A stretch of DNA of 16,805 nucleotides from Candidatus Glassiibacteriota bacterium. GTDB taxonomy: Bacteria; Gemmatimonadota; Glassbacteria; GWA2-58-10. The notes below the pieces were generated by a model. It was not told the origin of the DNA and searched no databases. It saw only the letters and a list, made by a program, of their open reading frames with translations. Below are positions 7,513-15,505 of this stretch, one piece after another. Positions within the stretch are counted from its first letter, which is position 1; every line of letters begins with the position of its first letter. The stretch lies in assembly GCA_016934095.1 (NCBI GenBank), contig JAFGTO010000231.1:1-16805 (forward strand), given 5' to 3'. The position numbers and the translations under genes are program-made.

Positions 7513-7869
7513 TCAGGCTCCTTGCTGGAGTATCTGCCGCACTCTCTCCCTTGAAACACCTACACGACGGCCGATCTCGGCTTTGGATAAACCTTTTTTT
7601 TCCAACTGGAAAATGATCTGGCGTTTATCCTGGCTCATCTTTCGCCATTTGGGCTTACGCGCGCCCCTGGCGGTAAGAATCTGGGAGATACGATTTTCAG
7701 TTAAGCGGTACTTCTTGGCCAAGTCCTTGGCAGATAGTCCCCGCTGATAATCCCCAAGTACCCGCTCGTCCCTTTTCCTCAGGGAATTACGACTATTGGG
7801 CTTGATCTGAAAACCAAAGCGCAGCCTGTATCCCAGCAGGTTCAAAGCCATTGTCAAACCTTTTTTCAT
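7513..7869 (-). CDS. Small DNA-binding protein with two tandem helix-turn-helix repeats
   Basis: Predicted 118 aa, basic. Two units align with each other: GLSAKDLAKKYRLTENRISQIL (about 44-65) and GLSKAEIGRRVGVSRERVRQIL (about 93-114), sharing GLS at the first helix and R..QIL at the recognition helix, 49 residues apart. The second is strikingly like sigma-70 region 4 (the V.RERVRQI signature). About 30 basic residues precede the first unit; there is no other domain, so this is not a full sigma factor. The start ATG at 7867-7869 has GAGGGG 4 nt upstream. A 7-bp dyad overlaps its likely -10 and a strong terminator follows, so it is probably monocistronic and perhaps self-regulated. Alternatives are a degenerate transposase/resolvase HTH domain or a phage-type regulator. 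Its targets are unknown. Confidence 0.75.
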   Translation of the reverse strand: MKKGLTMALNLLGYRLRFGFQIKPNSRNSLRKRDERVLGDYQRGLSAKDLAKKYRLTENRISQILTARGARKPKWRKMSQDKRQIIFQLEKKGLSKAEIGRRVGVSRERVRQILQQGA

Positions 7870-7915
7870 CTTTCCCCTCTCGCGTAAAATTGAAACCGTT
7901 TGCTGAGAAAGCTGC

Positions 7916-7939
7916 CTGTATTGTACCCTATTAATACAG
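7916..7939 (-). promoter_or_regulatory. Dyad overlapping the likely promoter of the tandem-HTH gene
   Basis: Perfect 7-bp arms CTGTATT (7916-7922) and AATACAG (7933-7939) are separated by 10 bp. On the minus strand a TACAAT -10-like hexamer (7920-7925) overlaps one arm and would give a leader of about 45 nt. No good -35 is seen at 17 nt, which would fit an activated or weak promoter. It is a candidate autoregulatory operator. Confidence 0.45.
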
Positions 7940-8030
7940 CATATAACATGCCAATGTTCCCTGAAAATTCATCTTGTCTCTCGACAATTTTTTGGTAGCC
8001 TGTCGGAAAGCATGTTGCTGAACGGGTAAC

Positions 8031-8053
8031 AAAAAAAGCCGGAAATTTCCGGC
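8031..8053 (-). terminator. Intrinsic terminator of the vWA-mfd operon
   Basis: A perfect palindrome GCCGGAAATTTCCGGC (8038-8053) is followed on the minus strand by seven U (8031-8037). It begins about 60 nt beyond the mfd stop and separates mfd from the tandem-HTH gene. Confidence 0.88.
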
Positions 8054-8114
8054 CAGGTTTATGGTCCGGCCCGGCAATTACCAAGGGCCGGTTTTAGTGA
8101 AACAACTTGACAGT

Positions 8115-11100
8115 TTACCTGTCCCTGTCGGACCCGGCCGGGTCGACTCCCGCGGCCCGGCCCGTTTCCCCGGAGGGATCCCCGATTATCTCCCCTGACC
8201 GGCCGAACATCTCTGCCAGCGCGCTGATAACCTGTCCGAGAGCCCGGTGTTTCGACCCGGGCTTGATCAGGATCGAGGGCGGCGTGAGCGAGGCCACCTT
8301 TTTTTCCCCTTCCACTTTCTGCAGAATCATGGTTATCGGGGCGAGGTGATATTTCACTTTGCGGCCGAAATCGAGCTTGCAATAGCTGTCCGAGATAAAC
8401 AACGCCTCCATTCCCAGTGCCGAAGCGTAAATCTTGAGCCGTGTCTTGTCCAGGAGGCTCAAGGCTTCTTCCGGCAGAGGGCCGTAACGGTCGGCCAGCT
8501 CCACGGCGACCTCATCGAGTTTCTCCGGCCCGGTCAGCGCCGAGATCTTACGGTACAGCGAGAGTTTCTGTTTCTGGTCAGGCACGTATGAATCGGGCAA
8601 AAAGGCGGGCAGGTCGAGTGTGATCCTGGCCGGAGCGATGTCGGCTGCGGGCTGCTCGTTTTTCAACTTGGAGATGGCCTCTTTAAGCAGCTTGAGATAG
8701 GTATCGAAACCCACGGCGTTGATAAACCCATGCTGTTGGCTGCCCAGCAGGTTGCCTGTGCCGCGCATCTCCAGGTCATGCATGGCGATTTCATAGCCGC
8801 TGCCCAGCTCGGTGTATTCCTCCAGCACCCGCAGGCGTTTAACCGCATCATCGGTAACCAGGCGCAGGGGCGGGACCAGCAGGTAAGCGTACGCCCGGTG
8901 GTAGCTGCGGCCCACCCGTCCGCGCAGCTGGTAGAGCTGGCTCAGGCCGAAACAGTCGGCCCGGTTGACAATGATCGTATTGGCGTTGGGGAAATCCAGG
9001 CCGTTCTCGATTATCATCGTGCTCAGCAGGACATCGATCTCGCGGTTCTGGAAGCGACGCATGGCGGCCTCGAGGTCGCGCTCCGGCATCTGGCCGTGGG
9101 CCACTCCGACCCGCGCGCCCGGGACCAGCCTGCGCAGGAAACTCAGCATCGAGTAAATCGAGCCTATACGGTTGTGCACGAAAAACACCTGCCCGTCGCG
9201 GGCCAGCTCACGGCGGACAGCCTCAGCGATCACCTCGTTGTCGAAAGCGCAGACCTGGGTGATGATCGGCAGGCGATCCTGCGGGGGGGTGGTGATCAGC
9301 GAAAGGTCGCGGATACTCATCAGGCTCATGTGCAGGGTGCGCGGGATGGGAGTTGCAGTCATGGCCAGGGTGTCCACCTGGCGCTTGAGGCTTTTCAGCC
9401 TCTCTTTCTGACGTACCCCGAAACGCTGCTCCTCATCGATCACCAGAAAGCCCAGGTCTTTGAACTTGACATCCCTGCTCAACAGGCGGTGGGTGCCGAT
9501 GATTATGTCCAGAGACCCGGATTCGAGCCTGCGTAAAATCTCTTTCTGCTCCCGCGGACTCTTGAAGCGGCTCAGGGTTTCCACGGCCACCGGGAAATCG
9601 GCCAGGCGCTCGCTGAAAGTTATATAATGCTGCTGGGCCAGTACGGTGGTCGGCACCAGGATAGCCACCTGCTTGCCGTCCTGCACCACCTTGAACGCCG
9701 CCCGCAGCGCCACCTCGGTCTTACCGAAACCCACATCGCCACAGAGCAGGCGATCCATGCAGGAGCCGGCTTCCATGTCGCACTTGATCTCCGTGATCGC
9801 CCGGGACTGGTCGCGGGTCTCCTCGTAAACGAACGAGCGCTCCAGCTCGCGCTGCCAGTCCGTATCGGGAGGAAAAGCATAGCCGCCGTGCACTTTGCGC
9901 TCTGCATAAATTTCGATCAGCTCCCCGGTCATGTCCTCGATAGCCTTGACCGTGCGGGCTTTCATCCTGGCCCACTGCACACCGCCGATCTTGTGCACGG
10001 ACGGCACCGCGCCGTCCTCGCTGCTGTAGCGCTCCACCAGGGACAACTGGTCGATCGGCACGTACAGGAACTCACCGTCCGCATACTCGAGCCACAGACA
10101 CTCGACCGAATAGTTCTCGGTGTGGATCTTTTTCAAGCCCCGGTAGCGGCCGATGCCGTAGTCGATATGAACCACGTAATCGCCCCCGGTCAGGCTGGAA
10201 AAGCTCTCCAGCGAAGGGGCGCGCTGGTAGCGGCCCCGGCTGCGCACGTGGCGGAACCTGCGGAAGATCTCGTGGTCAGTGTAAATCACCAGACCGGCTT
10301 CGCGGTAAACAAAGCCAGTCTCCAGGCTGCCCAGGCAGAGATGTGCCATTTCGTCAGATTCCTCGAGCAGCTCCTCCAGCCGCTCAAGCTGACCGGGAGT
10401 ATCGCAGAGGATGTAGCTTTTGCGCTGACGGCCGAAATCGAGGCTCAGGCTCGTGCGCAGCCGGTCGATATCTCGGTTGACCGCCGGCGGCTCGCGCGTA
10501 TCGAACCTGACCGCTACCAGGTCCTCTTGCGGGGCTGCGCCCCGATGAAGGCTGCACAGGTCGGCCCTGTCCAGGCCGGCAAAATGCTCGAGGAGCTCAT
10601 CCGGCGCGAGAAAGAGCTCGTCCGGCGGGTGAAAAACCGCACCGCCGCGCTTCACCGCACGCCGGTAAAAATCCGCCAGGTCGTCATGAAACCGCCGGGC
10701 TTCCTCAACCACGGACTCGTATTCATCGAACAAAATCAGGGTATCGCTGTCCAGGTACTCGAAAAATCCCTTCAGGGAGCTTTTTTCAGCGGGTTCATCC
10801 CTGCGCCAGCCGAAAGGCTCCGCAACCGGCAGGACCACAGCCTCTTCCAGCCGTTTGACCGACCGCTGAGTGGAGATCTCGAAGGAGCGCATCTCGGCGA
10901 TCAGGTCCCCATCGAACTCGACCCGCACCGGGTTTTCCATCCGGTATCCGTAGATGTCGAGAATGCCGCCGCGCAGGGCGAAAGTACCCACCTCCTCGAC
11001 CATCGCCTCCCTGGTGAAACCCATCCCGGCGAGGTCGCGAACCACCAGGTCCAGCTCTGCCTCGCTGCCTGCGCGCAGGGTGAGCACTTTCTCGCAGAAG

Positions 11101-11519
11101 CTTTCCGGTGCGAGCACTTTCTGCATCAGGCTTTTTACCGGGACCACTGTTATACCCGGCTGGCGATGCAGCAGCGCCGAGAGAATCTCTACCCGGCGAC
11201 CGATAATCTCCCGGTCCTCGACAGCTTCCTCATAGGGCAGGACCTCCCACTGCGGGTAGAGCGACACCAGGCTCCCGTCCAGGAAGTTCACCAGGTCCGC
11301 CTCTATCTTCTCTGCCTGCTTGGCCCCGCGGGTTACCAGCAGGACACTGCCCGGGCGTGCGTGGCACAACCCCGCCGCCACGAAACTCTTGCTCGACCCG
11401 TAAAGGTTCCCCAGCCGCAGGTTTTTCGGCCCCGCTTCCTTTTTTTCCAGGTGATCCAGGACCTTACGGAAACTCTTGGTTTCCAGCAGGATGTCTAAGA
11501 GGTCCCCGAGAGATGACAT
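8115..11519 (-). CDS. mfd: Transcription-repair coupling factor Mfd
   Basis: Predicted 1134 aa, normal for Mfd. It removes RNA polymerase stalled at lesions and recruits UvrA. The N-terminal UvrB-like module (about 1-350) has a degenerate nucleotide loop (YGSSKSF, 40-46) and the typical FALRGGILDIY (180-190). The RNA-polymerase-interacting domain follows (about 440-500, DYVVHIDYGIGRY). The RecG-like translocase has Walker A GDVGFGKTE (594-602), DEEQ (695-698), TATPIPRTL (721-729) and motif VI QLRGRVGR (864-871). The C-terminal regulatory domain (about 970-1134) is present, so the protein appears intact. The ATG at 11517-11519 lies 5 bp after the stop of the vWA gene and uses a GAGG inside the end of that gene, which suggests translational coupling in one operon. 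Confidence 0.98.
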   Translation of the reverse strand: MSSLGDLLDILLETKSFRKVLDHLEKKEAGPKNLRLGNLYGSSKSFVAAGLCHARPGSVLLVTRGAKQAEKIEADLVNFLDGSLVSLYPQWEVLPYEEAVEDREIIGRRVEILSALLHRQPGITVVPVKSLMQKVLAPESFCEKVLTLRAGSEAELDLVVRDLAGMGFTREAMVEEVGTFALRGGILDIYGYRMENPVRVEFDGDLIAEMRSFEISTQRSVKRLEEAVVLPVAEPFGWRRDEPAEKSSLKGFFEYLDSDTLILFDEYESVVEEARRFHDDLADFYRRAVKRGGAVFHPPDELFLAPDELLEHFAGLDRADLCSLHRGAAPQEDLVAVRFDTREPPAVNRDIDRLRTSLSLDFGRQRKSYILCDTPGQLERLEELLEESDEMAHLCLGSLETGFVYREAGLVIYTDHEIFRRFRHVRSRGRYQRAPSLESFSSLTGGDYVVHIDYGIGRYRGLKKIHTENYSVECLWLEYADGEFLYVPIDQLSLVERYSSEDGAVPSVHKIGGVQWARMKARTVKAIEDMTGELIEIYAERKVHGGYAFPPDTDWQRELERSFVYEETRDQSRAITEIKCDMEAGSCMDRLLCGDVGFGKTEVALRAAFKVVQDGKQVAILVPTTVLAQQHYITFSERLADFPVAVETLSRFKSPREQKEILRRLESGSLDIIIGTHRLLSRDVKFKDLGFLVIDEEQRFGVRQKERLKSLKRQVDTLAMTATPIPRTLHMSLMSIRDLSLITTPPQDRLPIITQVCAFDNEVIAEAVRRELARDGQVFFVHNRIGSIYSMLSFLRRLVPGARVGVAHGQMPERDLEAAMRRFQNREIDVLLSTMIIENGLDFPNANTIIVNRADCFGLSQLYQLRGRVGRSYHRAYAYLLVPPLRLVTDDAVKRLRVLEEYTELGSGYEIAMHDLEMRGTGNLLGSQQHGFINAVGFDTYLKLLKEAISKLKNEQPAADIAPARITLDLPAFLPDSYVPDQKQKLSLYRKISALTGPEKLDEVAVELADRYGPLPEEALSLLDKTRLKIYASALGMEALFISDSYCKLDFGRKVKYHLAPITMILQKVEGEKKVASLTPPSILIKPGSKHRALGQVISALAEMFGRSGEIIGDPSGETGRAAGVDPAGSDRDR

Positions 11520-11524
11520 TTTAG

Positions 11525-13681
11525 CTAGTCCTCGGTTCTCTTGTGGCTTGCCACCAATTGCTCGGCAACCAGCAGCAGGATGACCAGAACGATCAAGGCG
11601 GGCCAGACCTCCACTCCACCACGCTCCAGGAACACGGTCTGTGCCAGGTCCTGTCCCGGGCCGATTATTTCCAGCCCTGCCCCGCCGAAAAGACTTTTCA
11701 GTTTTTCCCTGTCCTCCAGCCTGATGTCCGACTCCTGCGGGGCCAACCCGACACTGAAAGCTCCCACCAGCTTTTCCGCCTCATAGAGCCTGTAAGTGCC
11801 GGGAAGCTCTGTCTGACTGAAATCGAACCGCGCGAGCTTGCCCGGCGGCAGCCTGTACCGGTTATCATCCGGCCCGTGTATCACCATGTGCTCCGTACTT
11901 ACCTCTACGCCGAAAAATATGTTAACCGTCTCGCCCACCCGGTAATGGCTCCCGATCAGCGGACCTTCGGCTGCGACCAGGGTGATCAGGGCGTGGAGCA
12001 GGGGCACGAAAAGCGGGGTTTCCGGCAGCTCGCACTCGGCCGGGTCCGAGAGGTCCGCGGTGGCCACGGCAGCTTTGAGCACCGGAGTGCGGACCAGGCG
12101 CAGCAGGATTCCTCCTCCGGCCAGGGGCATGTCCCAGGCGAGGGGGGCCGCCGCGCCGCCGGTCCCGTCGGCCGCCGGGGTTCCCCCGGCGCTCGGCAGG
12201 CTCCTGCGGACAAAGACCTTGATCCTCTCCCAGCCCGGGATAGCCCCGAACAGCGGGTCGAACACGGAGCCTGCCGAGGCGGCGGCCCCCCTCCCCGCCC
12301 CCGGCGTATCGTAACTCCCCCGGCCTGAGCTTACCGCCGGACCCAGAGAGAGCGGCAGCCCCGCACGTGCCAGTGCTGCGTTGAAATTCCTCAGCACCGC
12401 GGCTTCATCCCGGTCGGCGGCTGAGGGAAAGACCAGTACGCTCGCGCCGCGAGTGGCCGCCCGCTCCCAGAAAGCCTGCATGGCGGCGGCCGGGAAATCC
12501 AGGCCGTGGAGGATCACCTGGTCGGCACGGCCAAGCTCGGAGTCAGACAGCGGCAAGCTCCTCCGGCGGGACAAGACCAGCGGGCCGGCCCCCTCCTCAG
12601 CCATTACCTCGAGGGCCGTGCCCAGGTAATCTTCAGTTGCCTGCCGGTTCTCCACCAGCATCACCCTGGCCCGCGAGGGTACGTTGACCACGACGGAGCG
12701 GCGGTTATCCGCCGCCAGGTTGTCGGCATCCAGCACTGCGGTAAGCTCGTGGAAACCCGCCTCCATGGCCGGCAGCTCCACCACCACCGGTACTACCCGG
12801 TCCGGCGGCACGACCGCCTCGCCCTGGGCCACCAGCCTGCCGTCCAGGTAGACCCGCGGCAGGCACTGGAGGCTCTCGCTCCCCCCGTGGTGAGCCACCT
12901 CGACCGCCGCCTTGAGCGGCACCCCGGGCCTGACCAACTCGCCCGGCATGGCAACCGAGACGATCGCAAGGTTTTCCGGCTCGCCCTGGTGCGGCTCGAC
13001 CAGGTACCAGCGTATCCCGGAGGACGGGTCGAGCTCCAGGCTGTCCACGCCCAGGAACCCCTGCTGGCGGTCGGTGAACAGGTAGACTTCCCGTCCGGCG
13101 AATCCGGTTTCGGCTGTCAGCAGGTCCCGGGCCGCGGCCAGGGCGGGGCCCAGGCTGGTCGCCCTGTTGCCGGGTCTCTCCGGAAAGGATAACCCGGGGG
13201 TGGAAGTATTGTCGGCCGCCGGGTGGCTCCATTGACTGTCCAGCAGGCGGTAGCTCTCATCTGCGGCGATCATCCGGTAGCGGTCTGACGGGTTGAGCCA
13301 CCCGGCGATTAGCCTCAGCCGCCCCAGCAGGTACTCGAAAGCCGGGCCCTCCCGGCCCACGTAACCCAGGCTGGCCGAGGTGTCCAGGATGAAAACCGCT
13401 GCGGTCGGCAGGTGGTCCGCCGGCCCGGAGCGGAAAATGCCTCTTACCACCGGCCTGGCCGGCGCCAGGACCAGCAGCGCGATAATCAGCGTCCTCAGGA
13501 TCAGCAGCAGCCACTGGCGCATTTTCAGCCTGCGCATCTGGTGGTGCTGGATTTCCTTGAGCAGCATCAGCGAGCTGAATTCCTGCCGCCTGGCCCGGAA
13601 ACGGTTGAGGAAGTGGATGATAAACGGTATCGCGGCCGCAGCCAGGGCGAACAGGAAAAGCGGGTTGAGAAAATTGATCAC
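11525..13681 (-). CDS. BatA-like membrane protein with von Willebrand factor A domain
   Basis: Predicted 718 aa. The N-terminus (FLNPLFLFALAAAAIPFIIH, then RRLKMRQWLLLILRTLIIALLVLAPARPV) is the aerotolerance-regulator/BatA-type two-helix anchor. A vWA domain follows with the metal-site motif DTSAS (100-104), a downstream RATSLGPAL Thr and FTDRQQ Asp. The middle is periplasmic-type beta-rich sequence plus a segment resembling a Rossmann/amidotransferase-like fold (about 335-460). The C-terminus has one more membrane helix (WPALIVLVILLLVAEQL) and a basic tail. Such proteins are membrane-anchored and presumed to bind protein partners through the metal site; their task is poorly known. The start is GTG at 13679-13681 with GGAG about 9 nt upstream. 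It is the first gene of a likely operon with mfd. The usual MoxR ATPase and DUF58 partners are not in this window. Confidence 0.82.
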   Translation of the reverse strand: MINFLNPLFLFALAAAAIPFIIHFLNRFRARRQEFSSLMLLKEIQHHQMRRLKMRQWLLLILRTLIIALLVLAPARPVVRGIFRSGPADHLPTAAVFILDTSASLGYVGREGPAFEYLLGRLRLIAGWLNPSDRYRMIAADESYRLLDSQWSHPAADNTSTPGLSFPERPGNRATSLGPALAAARDLLTAETGFAGREVYLFTDRQQGFLGVDSLELDPSSGIRWYLVEPHQGEPENLAIVSVAMPGELVRPGVPLKAAVEVAHHGGSESLQCLPRVYLDGRLVAQGEAVVPPDRVVPVVVELPAMEAGFHELTAVLDADNLAADNRRSVVVNVPSRARVMLVENRQATEDYLGTALEVMAEEGAGPLVLSRRRSLPLSDSELGRADQVILHGLDFPAAAMQAFWERAATRGASVLVFPSAADRDEAAVLRNFNAALARAGLPLSLGPAVSSGRGSYDTPGAGRGAAASAGSVFDPLFGAIPGWERIKVFVRRSLPSAGGTPAADGTGGAAAPLAWDMPLAGGGILLRLVRTPVLKAAVATADLSDPAECELPETPLFVPLLHALITLVAAEGPLIGSHYRVGETVNIFFGVEVSTEHMVIHGPDDNRYRLPPGKLARFDFSQTELPGTYRLYEAEKLVGAFSVGLAPQESDIRLEDREKLKSLFGGAGLEIIGPGQDLAQTVFLERGGVEVWPALIVLVILLLVAEQLVASHKRTED

Positions 13682-13834
13682 TTGAAATGACTCCGCAGCC
13701 GAACAGAATGCACTAATCCCACCCGACTTATTTCAAGTTTCAAGTCGCGAGGGGAGATCGCCTCACCCGGGTACGAAATTGTCTCGACTACCAACAGCTT
13801 GTTGAAAAATTTCCGGGGAATATGGCTGTCAAGG

Positions 13835-13923
13835 GCCGTTTCCTGTCTTGGTACAACGACGTATAGCAAGAAAGCATTTATCGCATAACTTACTTGATAT
13901 TCTACAGTTACACAGGAAACGGC
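13835..13923. repeat. 12-bp perfect inverted repeat with a 65-bp centre
   Basis: GCCGTTTCCTGT (13835-13846) and ACAGGAAACGGC (13912-13923) are exact reverse complements. Allowing a 2-nt bulge, the match extends outward through CAAG/CTTG. The centre is AT-rich. It could be the remnant of a miniature inverted-repeat element, a hairpin RNA or a pair of operator sites. No target-site duplication is evident. Confidence 0.55.
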
Positions 13924-13968
13924 TTGCCATGCCCCTTGAGAAGCCCATGAAGCAATAGATTAAACCAC

Positions 13969-13997
13969 GGGGCGTTGACGTCTTTTATCAACGCCCC
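13969..13997. repeat. 10-bp perfect hairpin
   Basis: GGGGCGTTGA (13969-13978) pairs with TCAACGCCCC (13988-13997) around a 9-nt loop. Neither side is followed by a clear U-tract, so it is not a classic intrinsic terminator. It lies just beyond the ahbC terminator and may be a back-up stop or an mRNA-stabilising stem. Confidence 0.5.
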
Positions 13998-14007
13998 TCC
14001 AAGTTAT

Positions 14008-14031
14008 AAAAAAAGAGGCGGAAAATCCACC
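14008..14031 (-). terminator. Intrinsic terminator of ahbC
   Basis: On the minus strand a 6-bp stem GGTGGA/TCCGCC (one G-U pair, 3-nt loop, 14017-14031) is followed by a U-rich tract with seven consecutive U (14008-14014), about 80 nt after the ahbC stop. Confidence 0.65.
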
Positions 14032-14113
14032 CCTGTATTGACAGCCCCCGGTTAAGCCCGCCCTCTGGTCAGCCGCCGGCGATTGCCATGCCGACTTCTG
14101 CCCCGGCCGGCTC

Positions 14114-15391
14114 TCAGCCGGTCAGTCCCTCGGGCACGGGATATACCTCGCCGGCGGCTGTGAGCTCGGCTTTCATCTCTTCGCTGAGGCCTATTTCCTC
14201 ATCGGTGAGGTAGCAGGCCGGGTCCGGGCCGAACGGGTCGTTGTAGACCCTGTCGGCCCTGACCCTCATCGCGCCGCCGCAGAGCTGGAAATACCTACAG
14301 AGGCGGCAGCGTCCCCTGATCATGGCTGGCCGGTTTTTCAGCCCGGTCATCAGCGGGTCCGAGGTATCGGTCCAGATCTCGGAGAACTTCCTCTTGCGCA
14401 CGTTACCGAAACTGTAGTGCATCCAGAACTGGTCGGGATGGACCTCGCCGAAAAAGTCCACGTCGGCGATACCCACTCCGCTGGAATAGGTGCCGCCCCG
14501 GTTCCATTCCATCAGCTCGCGCACCTTAGCGGCCCGGGGAGAATTCCGCTGTTCCAGGTGGCGGAGCAGGTAGATCCCGTCCACGTGGTTGTCCACGGTG
14601 AGGATATTCTTCTTCAGGCCCCTCCGGTGGAAATCCTCGGTCCGGCGCATGATCACCTCGAGGGCGCTGCGGCTCTGGCCGTGGGTCAGGTCGGACTCGG
14701 CAATGGAAGCCCCCCGGCCGGAATATACCAGGTGGTAGAAACAGGCGCGGTCGATCTCCTCTTCCTCGATAAAATCAAAAATCTTTTCCAGGTCCTGGTA
14801 GTTCTGCCGGGTGAGTGTCAGGCGCAGGCCCACCCGCTGGCCGAGCTCCACTAGGTTCCGGAAGCCTCGCATGGCCAGCTCGAAAGCGCCTTTCTTGCCG
14901 CGGAAGCAGTCGTTCACCTCGCCGATCCCATCCAGGCTGATCCCCACATAGGTGAACCCGGTCTCCTTGATGCGGGCGGCCGTCTTCTTGTCGATCAGGG
15001 TGCCGTTGGTGGACAGGGTAGGCCTCAGGCCCAGGCCGGCCGCATGGCTCACCAGCTCGAAAAGGTCGCGCCTGACCAGCGGCTCCCCGCCCGAGAAAAG
15101 CACGGCCGGCACCTCGAACTCGGCCAGGTCGGCCAGGAAAGCCTTGCCCTCGGCTGTCGTCAGCTCATCGGGGTAGCGGATGTTCCGGGAATCGGTATAG
15201 CAGTGCACGCAGCGCAGGTTGCAGCGCCGGGTGATATTCCAGACGGTAACCGGACGGCGCTCGGCCGCACTTTTAGGCACCCGCTGGGACACTGAATGGT
15301 CCCTGCTTTCAACCCCTGCGCCGGCGCGTCCGTAGCGGATCGCATCGCCGCTCGAGGTTTCGCCGCAAAGAAGCTTGGTGATATCTATCAT
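14114..15391 (-). CDS. ahbC: Radical SAM enzyme, likely AhbC (12,18-didecarboxysiroheme deacetylase)
   Basis: Predicted 425 aa. The radical SAM cluster motif is C57-x3-C61-x2-C64 (TRRCNLRCVHCY), with the SAM-binding FSGGEPL (99-105) and TLSTNGTLI following. A SPASM/twitch-like C-terminal set, Cys362, Cys365, Cys371 and Cys393, probably binds a second iron-sulfur cluster. The start MIDITKLLCG, the FYHLVYSGRG segment (218-227), VDNHVDG (266-272), HPDQFW and HYSFGNVR, and the ending ACYLTDEEI match my memory of AhbC/NirJ1 proteins. AhbC removes two acetate side chains from 12,18-didecarboxysiroheme to give Fe-coproporphyrin III in the alternative heme pathway. NirJ (heme d1) is the main alternative; AhbD usually has a different WEVTRSCNL start. 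GGAAGG lies 5 nt before the ATG. It diverges from nikR; other ahb genes are not in the window. Confidence 0.78.
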   Translation of the reverse strand: MIDITKLLCGETSSGDAIRYGRAGAGVESRDHSVSQRVPKSAAERRPVTVWNITRRCNLRCVHCYTDSRNIRYPDELTTAEGKAFLADLAEFEVPAVLFSGGEPLVRRDLFELVSHAAGLGLRPTLSTNGTLIDKKTAARIKETGFTYVGISLDGIGEVNDCFRGKKGAFELAMRGFRNLVELGQRVGLRLTLTRQNYQDLEKIFDFIEEEEIDRACFYHLVYSGRGASIAESDLTHGQSRSALEVIMRRTEDFHRRGLKKNILTVDNHVDGIYLLRHLEQRNSPRAAKVRELMEWNRGGTYSSGVGIADVDFFGEVHPDQFWMHYSFGNVRKRKFSEIWTDTSDPLMTGLKNRPAMIRGRCRLCRYFQLCGGAMRVRADRVYNDPFGPDPACYLTDEEIGLSEEMKAELTAAGEVYPVPEGLTG

Positions 15392-15441
15392 GGAAACCTT
15401 CCGGCAGAAGCCTGGCTATTGTCGTGACCCGTAATTTTCAA

Positions 15442-15494
15442 TTGCTCCCGCTCCCTGCGGGTAATAAATTAACAGTTACCGCCGCCGGTTGTTA
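15442..15494 (+). promoter_or_regulatory. Possible nikR promoter and cluster of GTTAC/GTAAT half-sites
   Basis: A weak plus-strand promoter is possible: TTGCTC (15442-15447), 17 nt, TAAATT (15465-15470). The -10 lies between GGTAA (15460-15464) and TTACC (15476-15480), and another GTTAC occurs at 15490-15494. NikR operators in some non-enteric bacteria are, from memory, built from GTxTTAC-type half-sites, so these may be NikR sites. The promoter match is poor and the site assignment is inference. Confidence 0.3.
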
Positions 15495-15505
15495 CAGCAA
15501 GTGGA

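Larger units (their letters stand above)
13682..14007. other. Gene-free stretch between ahbC and the vWA gene
   Basis: No convincing gene. It must contain the promoter of the vWA-mfd operon, which I could not fix: TTGACA occurs on the minus strand near 13825-13830, but no good -10 follows at normal spacing. It also holds a tandem TTTCAAG repeat (13732-13745) with an inverted copy at 13681-13688, a long-spaced 12-bp inverted repeat and a 10-bp hairpin, listed separately. Confidence 0.55.

Noticed and set aside
7974..7993. TTGTC-N4-GACAA hairpin followed by T6 (plus strand)
   Set aside because: The 5-bp AT-rich stem is weak and no plus-strand gene ends nearby.
7866..8084. 72-aa minus-strand frame upstream of the HTH gene
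   Set aside because: It runs through the mfd terminator and the HTH promoter dyad and lacks a ribosome site.
9627..11498. 623-aa open frame antisense to mfd
   Set aside because: Mfd is unambiguous on the other strand; the antisense frame shows no domain.
13678..13869. 63-aa minus-strand frame before the vWA gene
   Set aside because: TTG start without a ribosome site, overlapping the start of the vWA gene; no recognisable features.
14107..14121. CCGGCT-N3-AGCCGG hairpin across the ahbC stop codon
   Set aside because: Short GC-rich stem without a U-tract; the real terminator lies further downstream at 14008-14031.
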